Below, piece after piece: positions 34,862 through 45,600 of a stretch of DNA of 64,000 bases. The translations under genes were made by a program, and so were the position numbers. Origin of the DNA: GCA-002733465 sp965230525 (GTDB taxonomy: Bacteria; Pseudomonadota; Gammaproteobacteria; Enterobacterales; Kangiellaceae); assembly GCA_965230525.1 (NCBI GenBank), contig OZ246008.1:4154001-4218000 (forward strand), written 5' to 3'. Each line of letters starts with the position of its first letter. Position 1 is the first letter of the stretch. Below the pieces are notes generated by a model. It was given only the letters and a program-made list of their open reading frames with translations, searched no databases and had not been told where the DNA came from.

Positions 34862-36148
34862 TCACTCTGAGGCCGCTTTTTTATCCTGACTTTCATAAAT
34901 GAGCAATGGCTCGGACTCGCCGTCAACAACAGCTGCATCTATTGCAACCTTGGTAACGCCCTCCATTGAGGGTAAATCATACATTGTATCTAAAAGCACT
35001 TTCTCTAAAATCGAGCGAAGTCCTCGAGCTCCCGTTTTGCGCTCCATACCTTTTTTAGCAACCGCTTTTAACGCGTCTTCTCTAAATTCTAGACGAACAT
35101 CTTCCATCTCAAATAGTTTTGCATATTGCTTTGTAAGGGAGTTTTTAGGCTCGGTAAGAATTTTAACTAGTGAATCTTCATCCAACTCTTCTAGGGTCGC
35201 AACCACCGGCAAGCGGCCAACAAACTCTGGAATTAATCCATACTTAACGAGATCGTCAGGCTCAATTTCTTTAAAGATTTCGCCTAAGTTCTTGCTGTCA
35301 TCTTTACTCCGCACCTTTGCAGAAAAGCCAATACTGGATTTTTCTGAGCGATCGCGAATAATATTTTCTAACCCAGCGAATGCCCCACCGCAAATAAACA
35401 AAATACTACTGGTATCAACCTGTAGAAATTCTTGTTGCGGGTGCTTTCTGCCACCTTGCGGAGGCACAGAGGCAACTGTTCCTTCGATAAGCTTCAATAG
35501 CGCTTGCTGAACACCTTCACCCGATACATCTCGAGTAATCGAAGGATTATCTGCTTTGCGAGATATTTTGTCGATTTCATCGATGTAAACAATCCCATGT
35601 TGCGCTTTTTCGACATCATAGTCACATTTTTGTAGTAATTTTTGAATAATATTCTCAACATCTTCACCAACGTAACCGGCTTCGGTCAAGGTGGTGGCGT
35701 CAGCGATAGTGAATGGAACATCTAACATTCTCGCCAGTGTTTCAGCTAATAACGTTTTACCGCTACCTGTAGGGCCAACCAACAAGATGTTGCTCTTGCC
35801 TAGCTCTACGTCATCAGTTTTCACATCATTTCCGGTACGAAGTCGCTTGTAATGGTTATATACAGCAACCGACAAAACACGTTTCGCTTTGTCTTGACCA
35901 ATAACATATTCATTCAAGTGCTCATCAATTTCTCTTGGTGTGGGCAACTTGTCCGATTTTTCTTGCTGGCTAATCTCTTGAATTTCTTCACGAATAATAT
36001 CGTTACATAACTCGACACATTCGTCGCATATAAAAACAGAAGGCCCGGCAATTAATTTACGCACTTCATGTTGGCTTTTGCCACAGAAAGAGCAGTAGAG
36101 TAATTTTCCGCTATCGTCTCGTCCGCCTGTCTTTTTCTTATCGCTCAT
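34862..36148 (-). CDS. clpX: ATP-dependent Clp protease ATPase subunit ClpX
   Basis: This 428-residue unfoldase has the N-terminal zinc-binding domain with four cysteines (LLYCSFCGKSQ and FICDECVELC) and the AAA+ domain with Walker A GPTGSGKT and Walker B IVYIDEIDK. The ClpP-contact loop is IGFSA, equivalent to the family IGF loop, and the RKTGARGLRSILE segment is present. It unfolds tagged proteins for ClpP. It lies 283 bp after clpP on the same strand. Confidence 0.98.
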   Translation of the reverse strand: MSDKKKTGGRDDSGKLLYCSFCGKSQHEVRKLIAGPSVFICDECVELCNDIIREEIQEISQQEKSDKLPTPREIDEHLNEYVIGQDKAKRVLSVAVYNHYKRLRTGNDVKTDDVELGKSNILLVGPTGSGKTLLAETLARMLDVPFTIADATTLTEAGYVGEDVENIIQKLLQKCDYDVEKAQHGIVYIDEIDKISRKADNPSITRDVSGEGVQQALLKLIEGTVASVPPQGGRKHPQQEFLQVDTSSILFICGGAFAGLENIIRDRSEKSSIGFSAKVRSKDDSKNLGEIFKEIEPDDLVKYGLIPEFVGRLPVVATLEELDEDSLVKILTEPKNSLTKQYAKLFEMEDVRLEFREDALKAVAKKGMERKTGARGLRSILEKVLLDTMYDLPSMEGVTKVAIDAAVVDGESEPLLIYESQDKKAASE

Positions 36149-36431
36149 TTAACTTTCCTATTTATACCGCGAATTCTAGCTTTCTTTTACGTATTTGACC
36201 CCAGAATTAGACCACAAATCATGATTCTGGTCCTCTATTGCTAAGCTTAGACCTTTTAAATACCGTTTGTCGATTTATTCTGCCTTGTTTGGGCTAAAAT
36301 TGTGAATATTCCGACAATTCCTAAAGATAAGTATAGCTTAGCCGTTTTCTAGCCTAAATCCTTTGTTTTGAAGGCCTTAAGGACCAACAGTGGTCAGATT
36401 TTAAGATCATTAATTAAAAATTAAATCGATT

Positions 36432-37046
36432 TTACTCTCTTGAATTAATCACTTTATCGACTAATCCGTATTTGGCCGCTTCCTCGGCACTCATAAAGTT
36501 GTCTCGATCGGTGTCTTTTTCCAAGTCTTCAAGCTTGCGTCCGGTATGGTTTGCTAAAATTTGGTTTAAATTAGCTCTCATTTTTAGAATTTCTTGAGCA
36601 TGAATTTCAATATCCGAAGCTTGTCCCTGAAACCCACCTAATGGTTGATGGATCATCACCCGTGAGTTGGGTAACGCAAATCGTTTGTCTTTAGCACCGC
36701 CAGCCAATAAAAAAGCCCCCATGCTAGCCGCTTGACCGATACATAAGGTGGTAACATCTGGCTTTATAAATTGCATGGTATCGTATATCGCCATTCCAGC
36801 AGTTACCGAGCCGCCAGGGGAGTTAATATACAAAGATATATCTTTATCTGGGTTCTCTGATTCTAAGAATAGCATTTGCGCCACTATTAAGTTGGCCATG
36901 TGATCTTCAACTTGGCCCACCATAAAAATGACACGCTCTTTCAGCAAGCGAGAATATATGTCGTAAGAACGCTCTCCCTTTGCAGTTTGCTCCACTACCA
37001 TCGGAACCAGTCCGAGTGCCATTTCATCTAATTTCGAGTTTGTCAT
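36432..37046 (-). CDS. clpP: ATP-dependent Clp protease proteolytic subunit ClpP
   Basis: This 204-residue serine peptidase has the triad S108 (GQAASMGAF), H133 (VMIHQPLGG) and D182 (DRDNF), with the same spacing as in E. coli. Fourteen copies form the barrel that degrades proteins fed by ClpX. It lies downstream of tig; a terminator that also holds promoter-like elements separates them. Confidence 0.98.
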   Translation of the reverse strand: MTNSKLDEMALGLVPMVVEQTAKGERSYDIYSRLLKERVIFMVGQVEDHMANLIVAQMLFLESENPDKDISLYINSPGGSVTAGMAIYDTMQFIKPDVTTLCIGQAASMGAFLLAGGAKDKRFALPNSRVMIHQPLGGFQGQASDIEIHAQEILKMRANLNQILANHTGRKLEDLEKDTDRDNFMSAEEAAKYGLVDKVINSRE

Positions 37047-37208
37047 TATAATTTAGAATCCTATTCTTAGTAATTTGTCTGGGTCTTAAGTCTTGGTTAT
37101 TTGATCTTATTCATGTAAAAAGGTTCAGTGATACAAAAGAGTTAACCTTCTACGGCCTGGATTCGTGTGGACTGTTTAGGCGGCTCAACTCGAACCAACG
37201 AGCCATAC

Positions 37209-37277
37209 GAAAAAACCCAGTCGTAAAACCATTATAGCTAACTTAAGGGTAAACTATAATAATTTCAAGACTGGGTT
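37209..37277 (-). terminator. tig terminator with promoter-like elements in its loop
   Basis: On the minus strand 9-bp arms AACCCAGTC (37277-37269) and GACTGGGTT (37222-37214) are followed by a T-run. The 46-nt loop holds an inner stem ATTATAG/CTATAAT. The same loop contains CTTGAAA and CCCTTAA 13 bp apart (sigma32-like) and a TATAAT. The terminator call is fair; the promoter call is weak. Confidence 0.55.
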
Positions 37278-37326
37278 CACGTTATCTTGAACAATAAGGA
37301 TTAGTAGCAAAATCGCTAGTTTCTGG

Positions 37327-38670
37327 CTATTCCTTATCGTCAGATTCGTCACCTGCTTCAGTTTCAGCAGATTCTTCTTGTTTTGGGTTCATAAGCTCGT
37401 CAAAGCTGGTTTCTTTTTCCGTAACGCTAGCTTTAGATTCAACTAACTCAATCACTGAATCTTCTAAAACCAATTGTTCCACTTCATTAAGGCGGTTTTC
37501 GTCTGAAAGGTAATAGTTAATTACCTCTTCAGGCTGCTCATACACGGAAGCCAGCTCATCCAATTTAGCTTTTACTTTATCCTTGTCCGCGGAAATCTTG
37601 TTGTCTTTGATAATTTCGCTTACCACTAGACCTAATTTCACACGCCGAGTAGCTTTTTCTTCGAACAATTCATTCGGTAAGTCTGGTAAATTAGCGGCAT
37701 TAGCACCAAATTGCTGCAAAGCCTGCTGCTTTTGATGACCAATTTCTTGCTCTACCATCGCTTTTGGAATGTCAAATTCGTGCGCATCAACCAATGCATC
37801 CATCACCTGCTGCTTCACTTTGGAATTAATCACTTGGCCTAATTCGCGCTCCATATTTTTACGGATATCGCTTTTCATTGTGGCTACGCTTGCGTCCTCA
37901 ATTCCAAGTTTTTCAGCTAACTCACCAAGCTTTAATGGTTCTTTTTTATTAACGCTGTGCACAGTCGTTTTGAAAATTGCGTCTTTGCCTGCAACATCTT
38001 TATTTTGGTAGTCCTCTGGGAAAGTCACTTTTAGGTCTAACTCATCACCTGCTTTGCTGCCTTCAAGTTGCTCTTCAAAACCAGGGATCATTTGACCTTG
38101 CCCCAAAACTAATTCAAAGTTGTCAGCTTTTCCACCGTTAAACTCTTCACCATCAATGGTCCCAACAAAATCGATAACCACTTGGTCGTCGGTTTTTGCT
38201 TTTCGTTTAACAGGTACCCAATTAGCTTGTTGCTCACGCAAAGTATCAAGCATTTTGCTTAAATCGTCGTCGGATACCTCAGCTTTAGCCTTTTCGATTG
38301 AGATTTTAGTGAAATCTTGTAATTCAATTTCTGGATAGACATCAAAAGTTGCTACAAACTCAAGGTCTGTTCCTTCTTTCATTGAAATAGGCTCTATTTT
38401 TGGAGGCCCCGCAGGCTGCAACTTTTCTTGCATCACCGCTTCATAGAAAGAGCGTTGCATTACATCAGATATAACATCTTGTCGAACATGCTCTCCGAAA
38501 CGTTTTTTGATTACATTAAGTGGAATCTTTCCAGGTCTAAACCCGTTCATTCTCTGTGTTCTAGCCAGTTCTTTCATTTTAGCTAGTGCCACGTCGTCAA
38601 TCTTTTTTGCTTCGACGGCAACGGTTAATTTACGCTCTAGACCTGATGTGGTTTCAACAGAAACTTGCAT
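37327..38670 (-). CDS. tig: Trigger factor, ribosome-associated chaperone
   Basis: This 447-residue protein has the ribosome-binding domain with the signature GFRPGKIP (about 44-51), an FKBP-type isomerase domain (about 150-240, DQVVIDFVGTIDGEEFNGGKADNF) and a C-terminal chaperone domain. The tail is very acidic. It binds nascent chains at the ribosome exit. It leads the tig-clpP-clpX-lon order. GGAG lies just before its start. Confidence 0.97.
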   Translation of the reverse strand: MQVSVETTSGLERKLTVAVEAKKIDDVALAKMKELARTQRMNGFRPGKIPLNVIKKRFGEHVRQDVISDVMQRSFYEAVMQEKLQPAGPPKIEPISMKEGTDLEFVATFDVYPEIELQDFTKISIEKAKAEVSDDDLSKMLDTLREQQANWVPVKRKAKTDDQVVIDFVGTIDGEEFNGGKADNFELVLGQGQMIPGFEEQLEGSKAGDELDLKVTFPEDYQNKDVAGKDAIFKTTVHSVNKKEPLKLGELAEKLGIEDASVATMKSDIRKNMERELGQVINSKVKQQVMDALVDAHEFDIPKAMVEQEIGHQKQQALQQFGANAANLPDLPNELFEEKATRRVKLGLVVSEIIKDNKISADKDKVKAKLDELASVYEQPEEVINYYLSDENRLNEVEQLVLEDSVIELVESKASVTEKETSFDELMNPKQEESAETEAGDESDDKE

Positions 38671-39030
38671 TTGTATGCTCCAACTTGGATTTCATCAATT
38701 TTATTCTAATAGCCAATGAATACTAATGTAACTTCAGGTTAACTTAGTTACCTTATTATCGTTAGCTTCAAATAGTGCTTAGTTCTCGTAACGCTTAGCT
38801 GATAAGCAGTTATAGTAAACTAAACAAAAATCTTTAATTAGGATTACGACTTAAGAAGGAAGGTTGACGCTGTATGACGAGAGCTTTAAGTCGTTTTAAA
38901 TGGCTAGCAGCAAACTCAGGCAACCACCTACCGGCTTGAGCCAGAAATCTATATAAAGGCAGGTCCGTATCGATAGTCGATAAGAACGTTATCTACCTTT
39001 ACCTATAATACCTTTATTTGTTGTTACAAA
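38671..39030. other. Intergenic region between the tRNA cluster and tig
   Basis: These 360 bp carry the end of the tRNA transcript and the tig promoter and leader. An 8-bp stem with one G-U pair (AAAGGTAG/CTGCCTTT on the minus strand, around 38957-38999) could be the tRNA terminator, but there is no clear T-run. No gene was seen. Confidence 0.4.
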
Positions 39031-39115
<85 letters not shown>

Positions 39116-39167
39116 ACTGTATTTGCAACTAACACACTGATTTTATTTACCAAAAACCAGCAAAAAT

Positions 39168-39244
39168 TGGGGTGGACGAAGGGGCTTGAACCCTCGACCG
39201 CCGGAATCACAATCCGGAGCTCTACCAGCTGAGCTACGCCCACC
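39168..39244 (-). tRNA. tRNA-His (GTG)
   Basis: The anticodon loop reads TTGTGAT (GTG). The acceptor begins with the extra 5' G paired to C73, the histidine identity element, and CCA is encoded. Confidence 0.96.
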
Positions 39245-39353
39245 AACATTCCGTACCAAGAAGAAATGGTCTCACAGCCAACTTAAAAGTTCAACGACTG
39301 CAAACACTCCTTCTCAAAATCATAGAAACTAAAAAGCTTCTTAGAGGACACTA

Positions 39354-39430
39354 TGGCGCGCCCGGCAGGATTCGAACCTGCTACCCTCGGCTTAGAAGGC
39401 CGATGCTCTATCCAGATGAGCTACGGGCGC
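39354..39430 (-). tRNA. tRNA-Arg (TCT)
   Basis: The 77-nt cloverleaf has acceptor stem GCGCCCG, anticodon loop CTTCTAA (TCT), T-loop GGTTCGAATCC and encoded CCA. Confidence 0.96.
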
Positions 39431-39478
39431 ATCGTTTCATAGTAACCCTGCTCTTAGCTGAAACTCAGCTAAGTAAAT

Positions 39479-39555
39479 TGGTCGGGGAAGAGGGATTCGA
39501 ACCCCCGACATCCTGCACCCAAAGCAGGCGCGCTACCAGACTGCGCTATTCCCCG
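39479..39555 (-). tRNA. tRNA-Pro (TGG)
   Basis: The 77-nt cloverleaf has acceptor stem CGGGGAA, anticodon loop TTTGGGT (TGG), T-loop GGTTCGAATCC and encoded CCA. It is first in the Pro-Arg-His-Leu order. Confidence 0.96.
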
Positions 39556-39822
39556 AGACCACAAGCAAAGTCAGCTCTGCTTGAGAGCGCGGAATAATAC
39601 TGATTTAACTCCGACAGGTCAACAAAGAAAATCGATTAAAATCAAATTAATTGAAGGAAGCTTAATCTATTGAATTAATAACTCCTATAATGCGTAAATT
39701 TAAGCGTCAAGAAAGCTATTATCTCACTTGTTATGGATAAAATTAGCTAATTTACTTGGCTAAAGGGTTAACAATTGAGAAAATAGCGCGCATTCAAAAG
39801 TCTCACTATATTACGAGCCACT

Positions 39823-40677
39823 ATGACCGCTAAATTAATTGACGGTGTGAAAATTTCTGCCGACTTTCGACAGCAGATTAAACAAAAGGTTGAACAGCGA
39901 ATCGCCTCAGGTAAACGGCGTCCTGGTTTGACGGTAATTTTAGTTGGCGAAGATCCTGCTTCTAGCGTCTATGTTGGCAAAAAAGTAAAAGCCTGTGAAG
40001 AAGTCGGGTTCGAATCTCAAAAGCTTGTATTTGATACCTCGATCTCTCAACAACAACTCGAACAAGAGATTGATGCGCTCAATAGCGATGATAAGGTGGA
40101 CGGTATTCTTGTGCAGCTTCCACTACCTGAACATCTCGATGTCAGTCGGATTTTAGAAAGAATTGCGCCTGCCAAAGATGTTGATTGTTTTCATCCCTAC
40201 AACGTTGGCCGGCTGGTACAAAGAATACCAGGTTTAAGACCCTGCACTCCTTATGGCATTATGCTTATGCTTGAACATATTGGCATTGACGTTAAGGGGT
40301 TGAACTGTTGCGTGGTGGGGGCAAGCAATATCGTCGGTCGGCCAATGGCCATGGAGTTACTTTTAGCTGGCGCAACGGTGACGGTTTGCCATAAATTTAC
40401 AAAAAACCTGGCTGAGCAAGTGGCCCAAATGGATTTGGTGGTGGTTGGCGTCGGCAAACCAAATTTAGTAAAAGGAGATTGGATTAAACCGGGCGCGATA
40501 GTTATAGATGTTGGCATCAACCGGCTAGAAAGCGGGAAGTTAGTGGGTGATATTGAATTTGAAGTGGCTCGCCAAAGAGCAGCATGGATTACCCCAGTTC
40601 CCGGCGGTGTAGGCCCGATGACCGTAGCCACCTTAATGCATAATACACTTTATACATGCGAACAAACCGATCCGTAA
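39823..40677 (+). CDS. folD: Methylenetetrahydrofolate dehydrogenase / cyclohydrolase FolD
   Basis: This 284-residue bifunctional enzyme interconverts 5,10-methylene-THF, methenyl-THF and 10-formyl-THF with NADP. Seen signatures: SSVYVGKKVKACEEVG with the catalytic Y-x3-K, DGILVQLPLPEHLD, the nucleotide-binding CVVGASNIVGRPMAMELL and the C-terminal TPVPGGVGPMTVATLM. It is a stand-alone gene upstream of which lie the four tRNA genes on the other strand; it converges with mreB. Confidence 0.97.
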   Translation: MTAKLIDGVKISADFRQQIKQKVEQRIASGKRRPGLTVILVGEDPASSVYVGKKVKACEEVGFESQKLVFDTSISQQQLEQEIDALNSDDKVDGILVQLPLPEHLDVSRILERIAPAKDVDCFHPYNVGRLVQRIPGLRPCTPYGIMLMLEHIGIDVKGLNCCVVGASNIVGRPMAMELLLAGATVTVCHKFTKNLAEQVAQMDLVVVGVGKPNLVKGDWIKPGAIVIDVGINRLESGKLVGDIEFEVARQRAAWITPVPGGVGPMTVATLMHNTLYTCEQTDP

Positions 40678-40723
40678 CCTAGCGCTTACTCGCTTGATGC
40701 AAAGTAAATTATTGCGGACCAAT

Positions 40724-40775
40724 AAAAAAGCCACCCTTGAGTAAACTATCAGAAATTTACTAAACAGGTGGCTTT
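40724..40775 (-). terminator. mreB terminator with nested stem
   Basis: Nine-bp arms AAAGCCACC (40727-40735) and GGTGGCTTT (40767-40775) enclose an inner stem AGTAAA/TTTACT. The minus strand ends in a T-run, so it serves mreB. Confidence 0.75.
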
Positions 40776-40817
40776 AGATTTCGCTCACGGCAATCATGCC
40801 ATTCTGCGCTGACTCAA

Positions 40818-41861
40818 TTAACTCTGCCAGAACAAATCGCCGCCGTGATCTTCGATGGTTTCCAGCACTTTTCCACCACCCCGCGCAACGCAAGTGAGCG
40901 GGTCCTGGGCAACAATAACGGGTAATCCCGTTTCTTCCATAAATAAACGATCAAGATCTTTAATTAAAGCGCCGCCACCGGTCAAAACCATGCCCCGCTC
41001 CGAAATATCGGCTGCAAGTTCAGGCGGTGACTGCTCTAATACCGAGCGAACTGCGCGGATCATCCCTGCTAGCGGATCTTGTAGAGCTTCTAAAATTTCA
41101 TTGCTATTAATGGTAAATTTTCGAGGAACACCTTCAGCTAAGTTTCTGCCACGTACGTCGATTTCCATTACGTCGGTGCTTGGGAATGCGGTCCCGATTT
41201 CATGCTTAATTCGTTCTGCAGTTGATTCACCAATGACTGTTCCATAATTACGACGTACATAATCGATAATTGCGTCGTCAAATCGATCGCCACCAATTCG
41301 TACAGAATCAGAAGACACGACGCCGTTAAGCGATAAAATAGCAATCTCCGTTGTACCACCACCAATATCAACAACCATTGAGCCACGCGCTTCACCGACT
41401 GGCAAACCGGCACCAACGGCCGCTGCAACAGGCTCTTCAATAAGGTATACATCACGTGCGCCAGCACCGTAAGCTGATTCTTTGATTGCGCGCCGTTCTA
41501 CTTGAGTTGAGCCGCAAGGAACGCAAATTAGTACTCGCGGACTTGGTCGCATAAAGAAACTAGAGTCGTGAACCTTACGAATAAATTCCTGCAGCATCTT
41601 TTCGGTCACTTCAAAATCGGCGATCACGCCGTCTTTTAAAGGTCGAATCGCAGTAATATTTCCTGGCGTACGCCCAAGCATTGCTTTGGCATCTGAACCC
41701 ACGGCTGCAATCGACTTATTACCACCTCTTTCATGTCGGATCGCGACCACAGAAGGCTCGTTTAAGACAATGCCCTGCTCTCGCATATAAACCAAGGTAT
41801 TCGCAGTGCCTAAGTCGATTGAAAGATCGGCTGAAAAAAGCCCTCTAATTTTATTAAACAT
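40818..41861 (-). CDS. mreB: Rod shape-determining protein MreB
   Basis: This 347-residue actin-like protein has LSIDLGTANTLVY (phosphate 1), GSMVVDIGGGTTEIA (phosphate 2) and MVLTGGGALIKDLDRLF (adenosine), plus the membrane-binding N-terminus MFNKIRGLF. It guides cell-wall synthesis in rod cells. It is a normal full-length MreB. Unusually, it ends at a terminator and converges with folD, so mreC and mreD do not follow it as they do in most gammaproteobacteria. Confidence 0.97.
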   Translation of the reverse strand: MFNKIRGLFSADLSIDLGTANTLVYMREQGIVLNEPSVVAIRHERGGNKSIAAVGSDAKAMLGRTPGNITAIRPLKDGVIADFEVTEKMLQEFIRKVHDSSFFMRPSPRVLICVPCGSTQVERRAIKESAYGAGARDVYLIEEPVAAAVGAGLPVGEARGSMVVDIGGGTTEIAILSLNGVVSSDSVRIGGDRFDDAIIDYVRRNYGTVIGESTAERIKHEIGTAFPSTDVMEIDVRGRNLAEGVPRKFTINSNEILEALQDPLAGMIRAVRSVLEQSPPELAADISERGMVLTGGGALIKDLDRLFMEETGLPVIVAQDPLTCVARGGGKVLETIEDHGGDLFWQS

Positions 41862-42090
41862 ATTGAGTTTCTTATTTCCTATTGCGTTTATTCGTTAATT
41901 ATCGCTTACTTCGAGAATAAACAGAAGTCATTGCGATTCTTTTATTGTAATTTGACGCTATTTTGTGGTCTTTTTTGCAACCAAGCTGTGTAGTGATTTA
42001 TTTAAATCGGGTGAAACTTCTGCTTTTATAGATTTGTTAAGTGTAAAATAGTTCATAATTATCGAATTTCAAATTTAGTATACCAATACC

Positions 42091-42579
42091 ATGATTAAAA
42101 TTTCCTTAATGGAAGCTAGCGAAGCAAAAGATATTGCCACCCTTGCGATTCCGATTTGGCAAGAACATTACACCCCAATTATCGGTTCTGACCAAGTGAG
42201 CTACATGTTAGAAAAGTTTCAAAGTGAAGCCGCAATCAAACAACAATTGGCAGAAGGTTATCAATATTTCCAAGTATTTTATATGGATGTACTTACGGGC
42301 TATTTTTCGGTACAGGTAAGACAACCAAATCGCTTTTTCATTTCAAAATTTTATTTATCTGAACAAGCGCGCGGCAAAAAAATTGGCACAGCAATGTTGG
42401 CGTTTATTGAGCAACAGGCAATGAAAAATAATTGCACCCAATTAGATTTAACCGTGAATAAATTTAACCCAGCTTATGAAATATATCTTAAACTGGGTTT
42501 CGAAAACGTCGGTTCGGTAGAAATGGATATTGGGAATGGCTATATCATGGATGATTATTTAATGCGCAAAACACTGTAA
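42091..42579 (+). CDS. GNAT family N-acetyltransferase
   Basis: This 162-residue protein has the GNAT fold. The acetyl-CoA loop is seen in LSEQARGKKIGTAMLAFIEQQA (R/Q-x-x-G-x-G/A-like), followed by LDLTVNKFNPAYEIYLKLGFE, the usual end of the domain. It probably acetylates a small molecule or an amino group on a protein; the acceptor is unknown. It stands alone, divergent from mreB and convergent with dnaE. Confidence 0.85.
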   Translation: MIKISLMEASEAKDIATLAIPIWQEHYTPIIGSDQVSYMLEKFQSEAAIKQQLAEGYQYFQVFYMDVLTGYFSVQVRQPNRFFISKFYLSEQARGKKIGTAMLAFIEQQAMKNNCTQLDLTVNKFNPAYEIYLKLGFENVGSVEMDIGNGYIMDDYLMRKTL

Positions 42580-42638
42580 AGATCGTTGCAACCGATTACC
42601 AGGCAGTTTTTTCGAAAACAACCTTTGTATCACAAAAA

Positions 42639-45600
42639 TTAATAGCGCAAATTGACCGCTTCGCACCCATCAATATTTTTTAGCTGGTAGAGTAGTTCAT
42701 CAGTCGGTTTTACCGACCAGTCTCCTGCCGCCACTAATTCCGCCGAGTACTTAGCTTGCTCACAAGCAATTCGAACTGGACATAAACCGCCTTTAAATTG
42801 CTGAAGTGCTTCAACCAATTCTTCTGCCAAAGGCGGCCCTAAATTTATATTAATTTTTAGTTCCAGATATTTAACCCGAGTTTCGCGAACCTCAATAAGT
42901 GGTAACACCTCGACGCCGCTCATTTTCAACCCACCTGAAAAGTCATCATGCGAAATATCACCTTTGGCGACTATCACTTGATCTTTTCGAAGTATGTCTT
43001 TGCTCGCTTCGTAGAGGTCACTGTATATCATCACGTCGACTCGTCCGCTTTGATCGTCTAGAGTCACAATAGCCCAGTTCAATCCTTTTTTGGTTTTCAT
43101 CACCCGAATATTAATAATTAACCCCGCCACCATGACATACTCACCACGTCGAGTGGGTTGCAAAGCGTTTAGCCGGAGACTGCCAAACTTTTTTATTTCA
43201 GGTAAGTAACGATCAATCGGATGCCCCGTGAGATAGAGCCCAAGCGTTTCTTTTTCGCCCTCTAATACTCTGCCTTCAGGCCACGGCCTAACCATGGTGT
43301 ATTCAATATTTTGCTCCGCATTTTTCTCCGAGGGCGTTCCAAACAAATCGTTTTGACCGAGCGCTGAGTTTCGTTTGAACTGCTCAGCACTTTTAATCGC
43401 TTGTTCAAGGGAAGCCATAATCACTGCCCGATTAGGACCGAGTTTATCCAATGCCCCAGCCCTAATGAGTGCTTCAAGAGTTCGGCGATTGGCCTTTTTC
43501 AAATCAATACGATTGCAAAAATCAAATAAATCTTGATATGGTCCGTCTTTTTGTCGCTCTTCAACGATTGATTGAATCGCTGCCTCACCGACTCCCTTTA
43601 TCGCACCTATTCCATAGATTATGGTCTTGGGGCCATCAATGGTAAATTTATAAGCGCCGCGATTAACATCGGGCGGTACAATCGCTAACCCCATCTCTTT
43701 GGAGTCATCGACGTAGGTGACTACTTTTTCAGTGTTGTCCATATCAGCGGACATTACTGCAGCCATAAATGCGGCCGGATGATGCGTTTTTAACCAAGCG
43801 GTTTGGTAAGATACTAACGCGTAGGCGGCAGAATGCGATTTGTTAAATCCATACCCCGCAAACTTTTCCATCAAATCGAAAATATGCCCCGCTAATTCAC
43901 CGTCAACACCGCGCGCCTCAGCACCTTTCATAAAAATTAGCCGTTGCTCTTCCATAACTTCGGCTTTCTTTTTACCCATCGCTCGGCGCAATAAATCAGC
44001 TCCGCCCAAGGTGAAATTAGCTAGTACCTGCGCAATTTGCATGACTTGCTCTTGATAGAGAATAATCCCGTAGGTGGGCGTTAGAATAGGAATCAAGTCT
44101 TCATGCTGATAGTCTGCATGAGGATAAGCGACTTCTTGGCGACCGTGTTTTCGATTGATAAAGTCGTCAACCATTCCGGAACCAAGCGGTCCAGGCCGAA
44201 ACAGCGCAACAAGAGCGATAATATCTTCAAAGTTACTCGGTAATAACTTTTTAATAAGCTCTTTCATACCGCGGGACTCTAACTGAAAAACCGCTGTCGT
44301 CTTGGCGGCTTTTAATAGATCGAAAACCGCTGGGTCTTCTAGATCAATCCGCTCTATATCAATTTTTTCTTCTTCGGATTGCGCAGTACTGTTTACGGTT
44401 TCGAGCGCCCAGTCAATAATTGTTAAGGTTCTCAAACCTAAAAAGTCAAACTTTACTAGTCCAGCAGTTTCAACATCATCCTTATCAAATTGAGTGACCA
44501 GACCTCCGCCTGATTCGTCGCAATATAATGCCGAAAACTCGGTCAAATCACCGGGCGATATCACTACCCCACCGGCATGCTTACCAGCATTTCGAGTAAT
44601 CCCCTCAAGCTTGCGCGCCATATCCCAAAGCGCTTGAAACTCTTCTTCTTGTTCATAACGCTCACGAATTTCTGGTTCTTGTTCCCAAGCTTTGGCTAAC
44701 GACATGCCAATTTCAAATGGGATCAGTTTAGAAATCTTATCAACAAATCCGTAGGGCTGACTCAGAACTCGACCAACATCTTTTATTACCGCTTTGGCAG
44801 CCAGACGGCCAAAGGTAATTATTTGCGAAACACTCGTTCTGCCATATTTTTCGGCGACATAGTCTATGACTCGGTCGCGGCCATCCATACAAAAGTCAAT
44901 ATCGAAATCAGGCATAGAAACCCTTTCTGGGTTTAGAAATCTTTCAAATAGTAGCTCATATTTAAGCGGATCTAAGTCGGTAATCTCTAAGGCATAGGCG
45001 ACCAAAGAGCCAGCACCGGAACCACGCCCCGGCCCAACAGGCACTCCGTTGTCTTTGCTCCAACGAATAAAATCAGCAACAATTAAAAAGTAGCCGGGAA
45101 AACCCATCTGATTTATGACATCTAACTCTGTTTTTAATCGTTCGTCATAGGGTTTTCGAATAGCCTCAAAGTCTTCACTTGCACGATCAAATAATTTGGT
45201 TAATCGCTTTTCAAGCCCTTCCTCACTCAACTGACAAAAGTACTGTTCAATGGTCAGTCCATCTGGAATCGGATAGTTAGGTAAAAAATATTCACCTAGG
45301 TGTAAACTGAGATTACATCGTTTTGCTATTTCTAGAGTATTTTCCAGCGCTTCCGGTATATCCGAAAATAGCGCCTGCATTTCCTCTGGGGACTTTAAAT
45401 ATTGCTGATTAGAATAATTTTTAGGACGACGAGGGTCATCCAACACTCGACCTTGGTTAATGCAAACTCTGATTTCATGTGCATCGAAATCTTCTTGTTC
45501 CAAAAAGCATACATCATTGGTAGCAACAACCGGCGTTCCAGATGCCTGTGCAAACGAAGCAACCGAATGAATATAGTCGCCTTCACCAGCTCGGCTGGTG

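Noticed and set aside
34899..35510. Open frame of 203 codons on the plus strand
   Set aside because: It lies wholly antisense to clpX, has low-complexity serine-rich translation and matches no family; it is a shadow of the real gene.
40251..41247. Open frames antisense to folD (126 codons) and mreB (130 codons)
   Set aside because: Both are complete overlaps of well-supported genes on the other strand with no motifs or ribosome sites.
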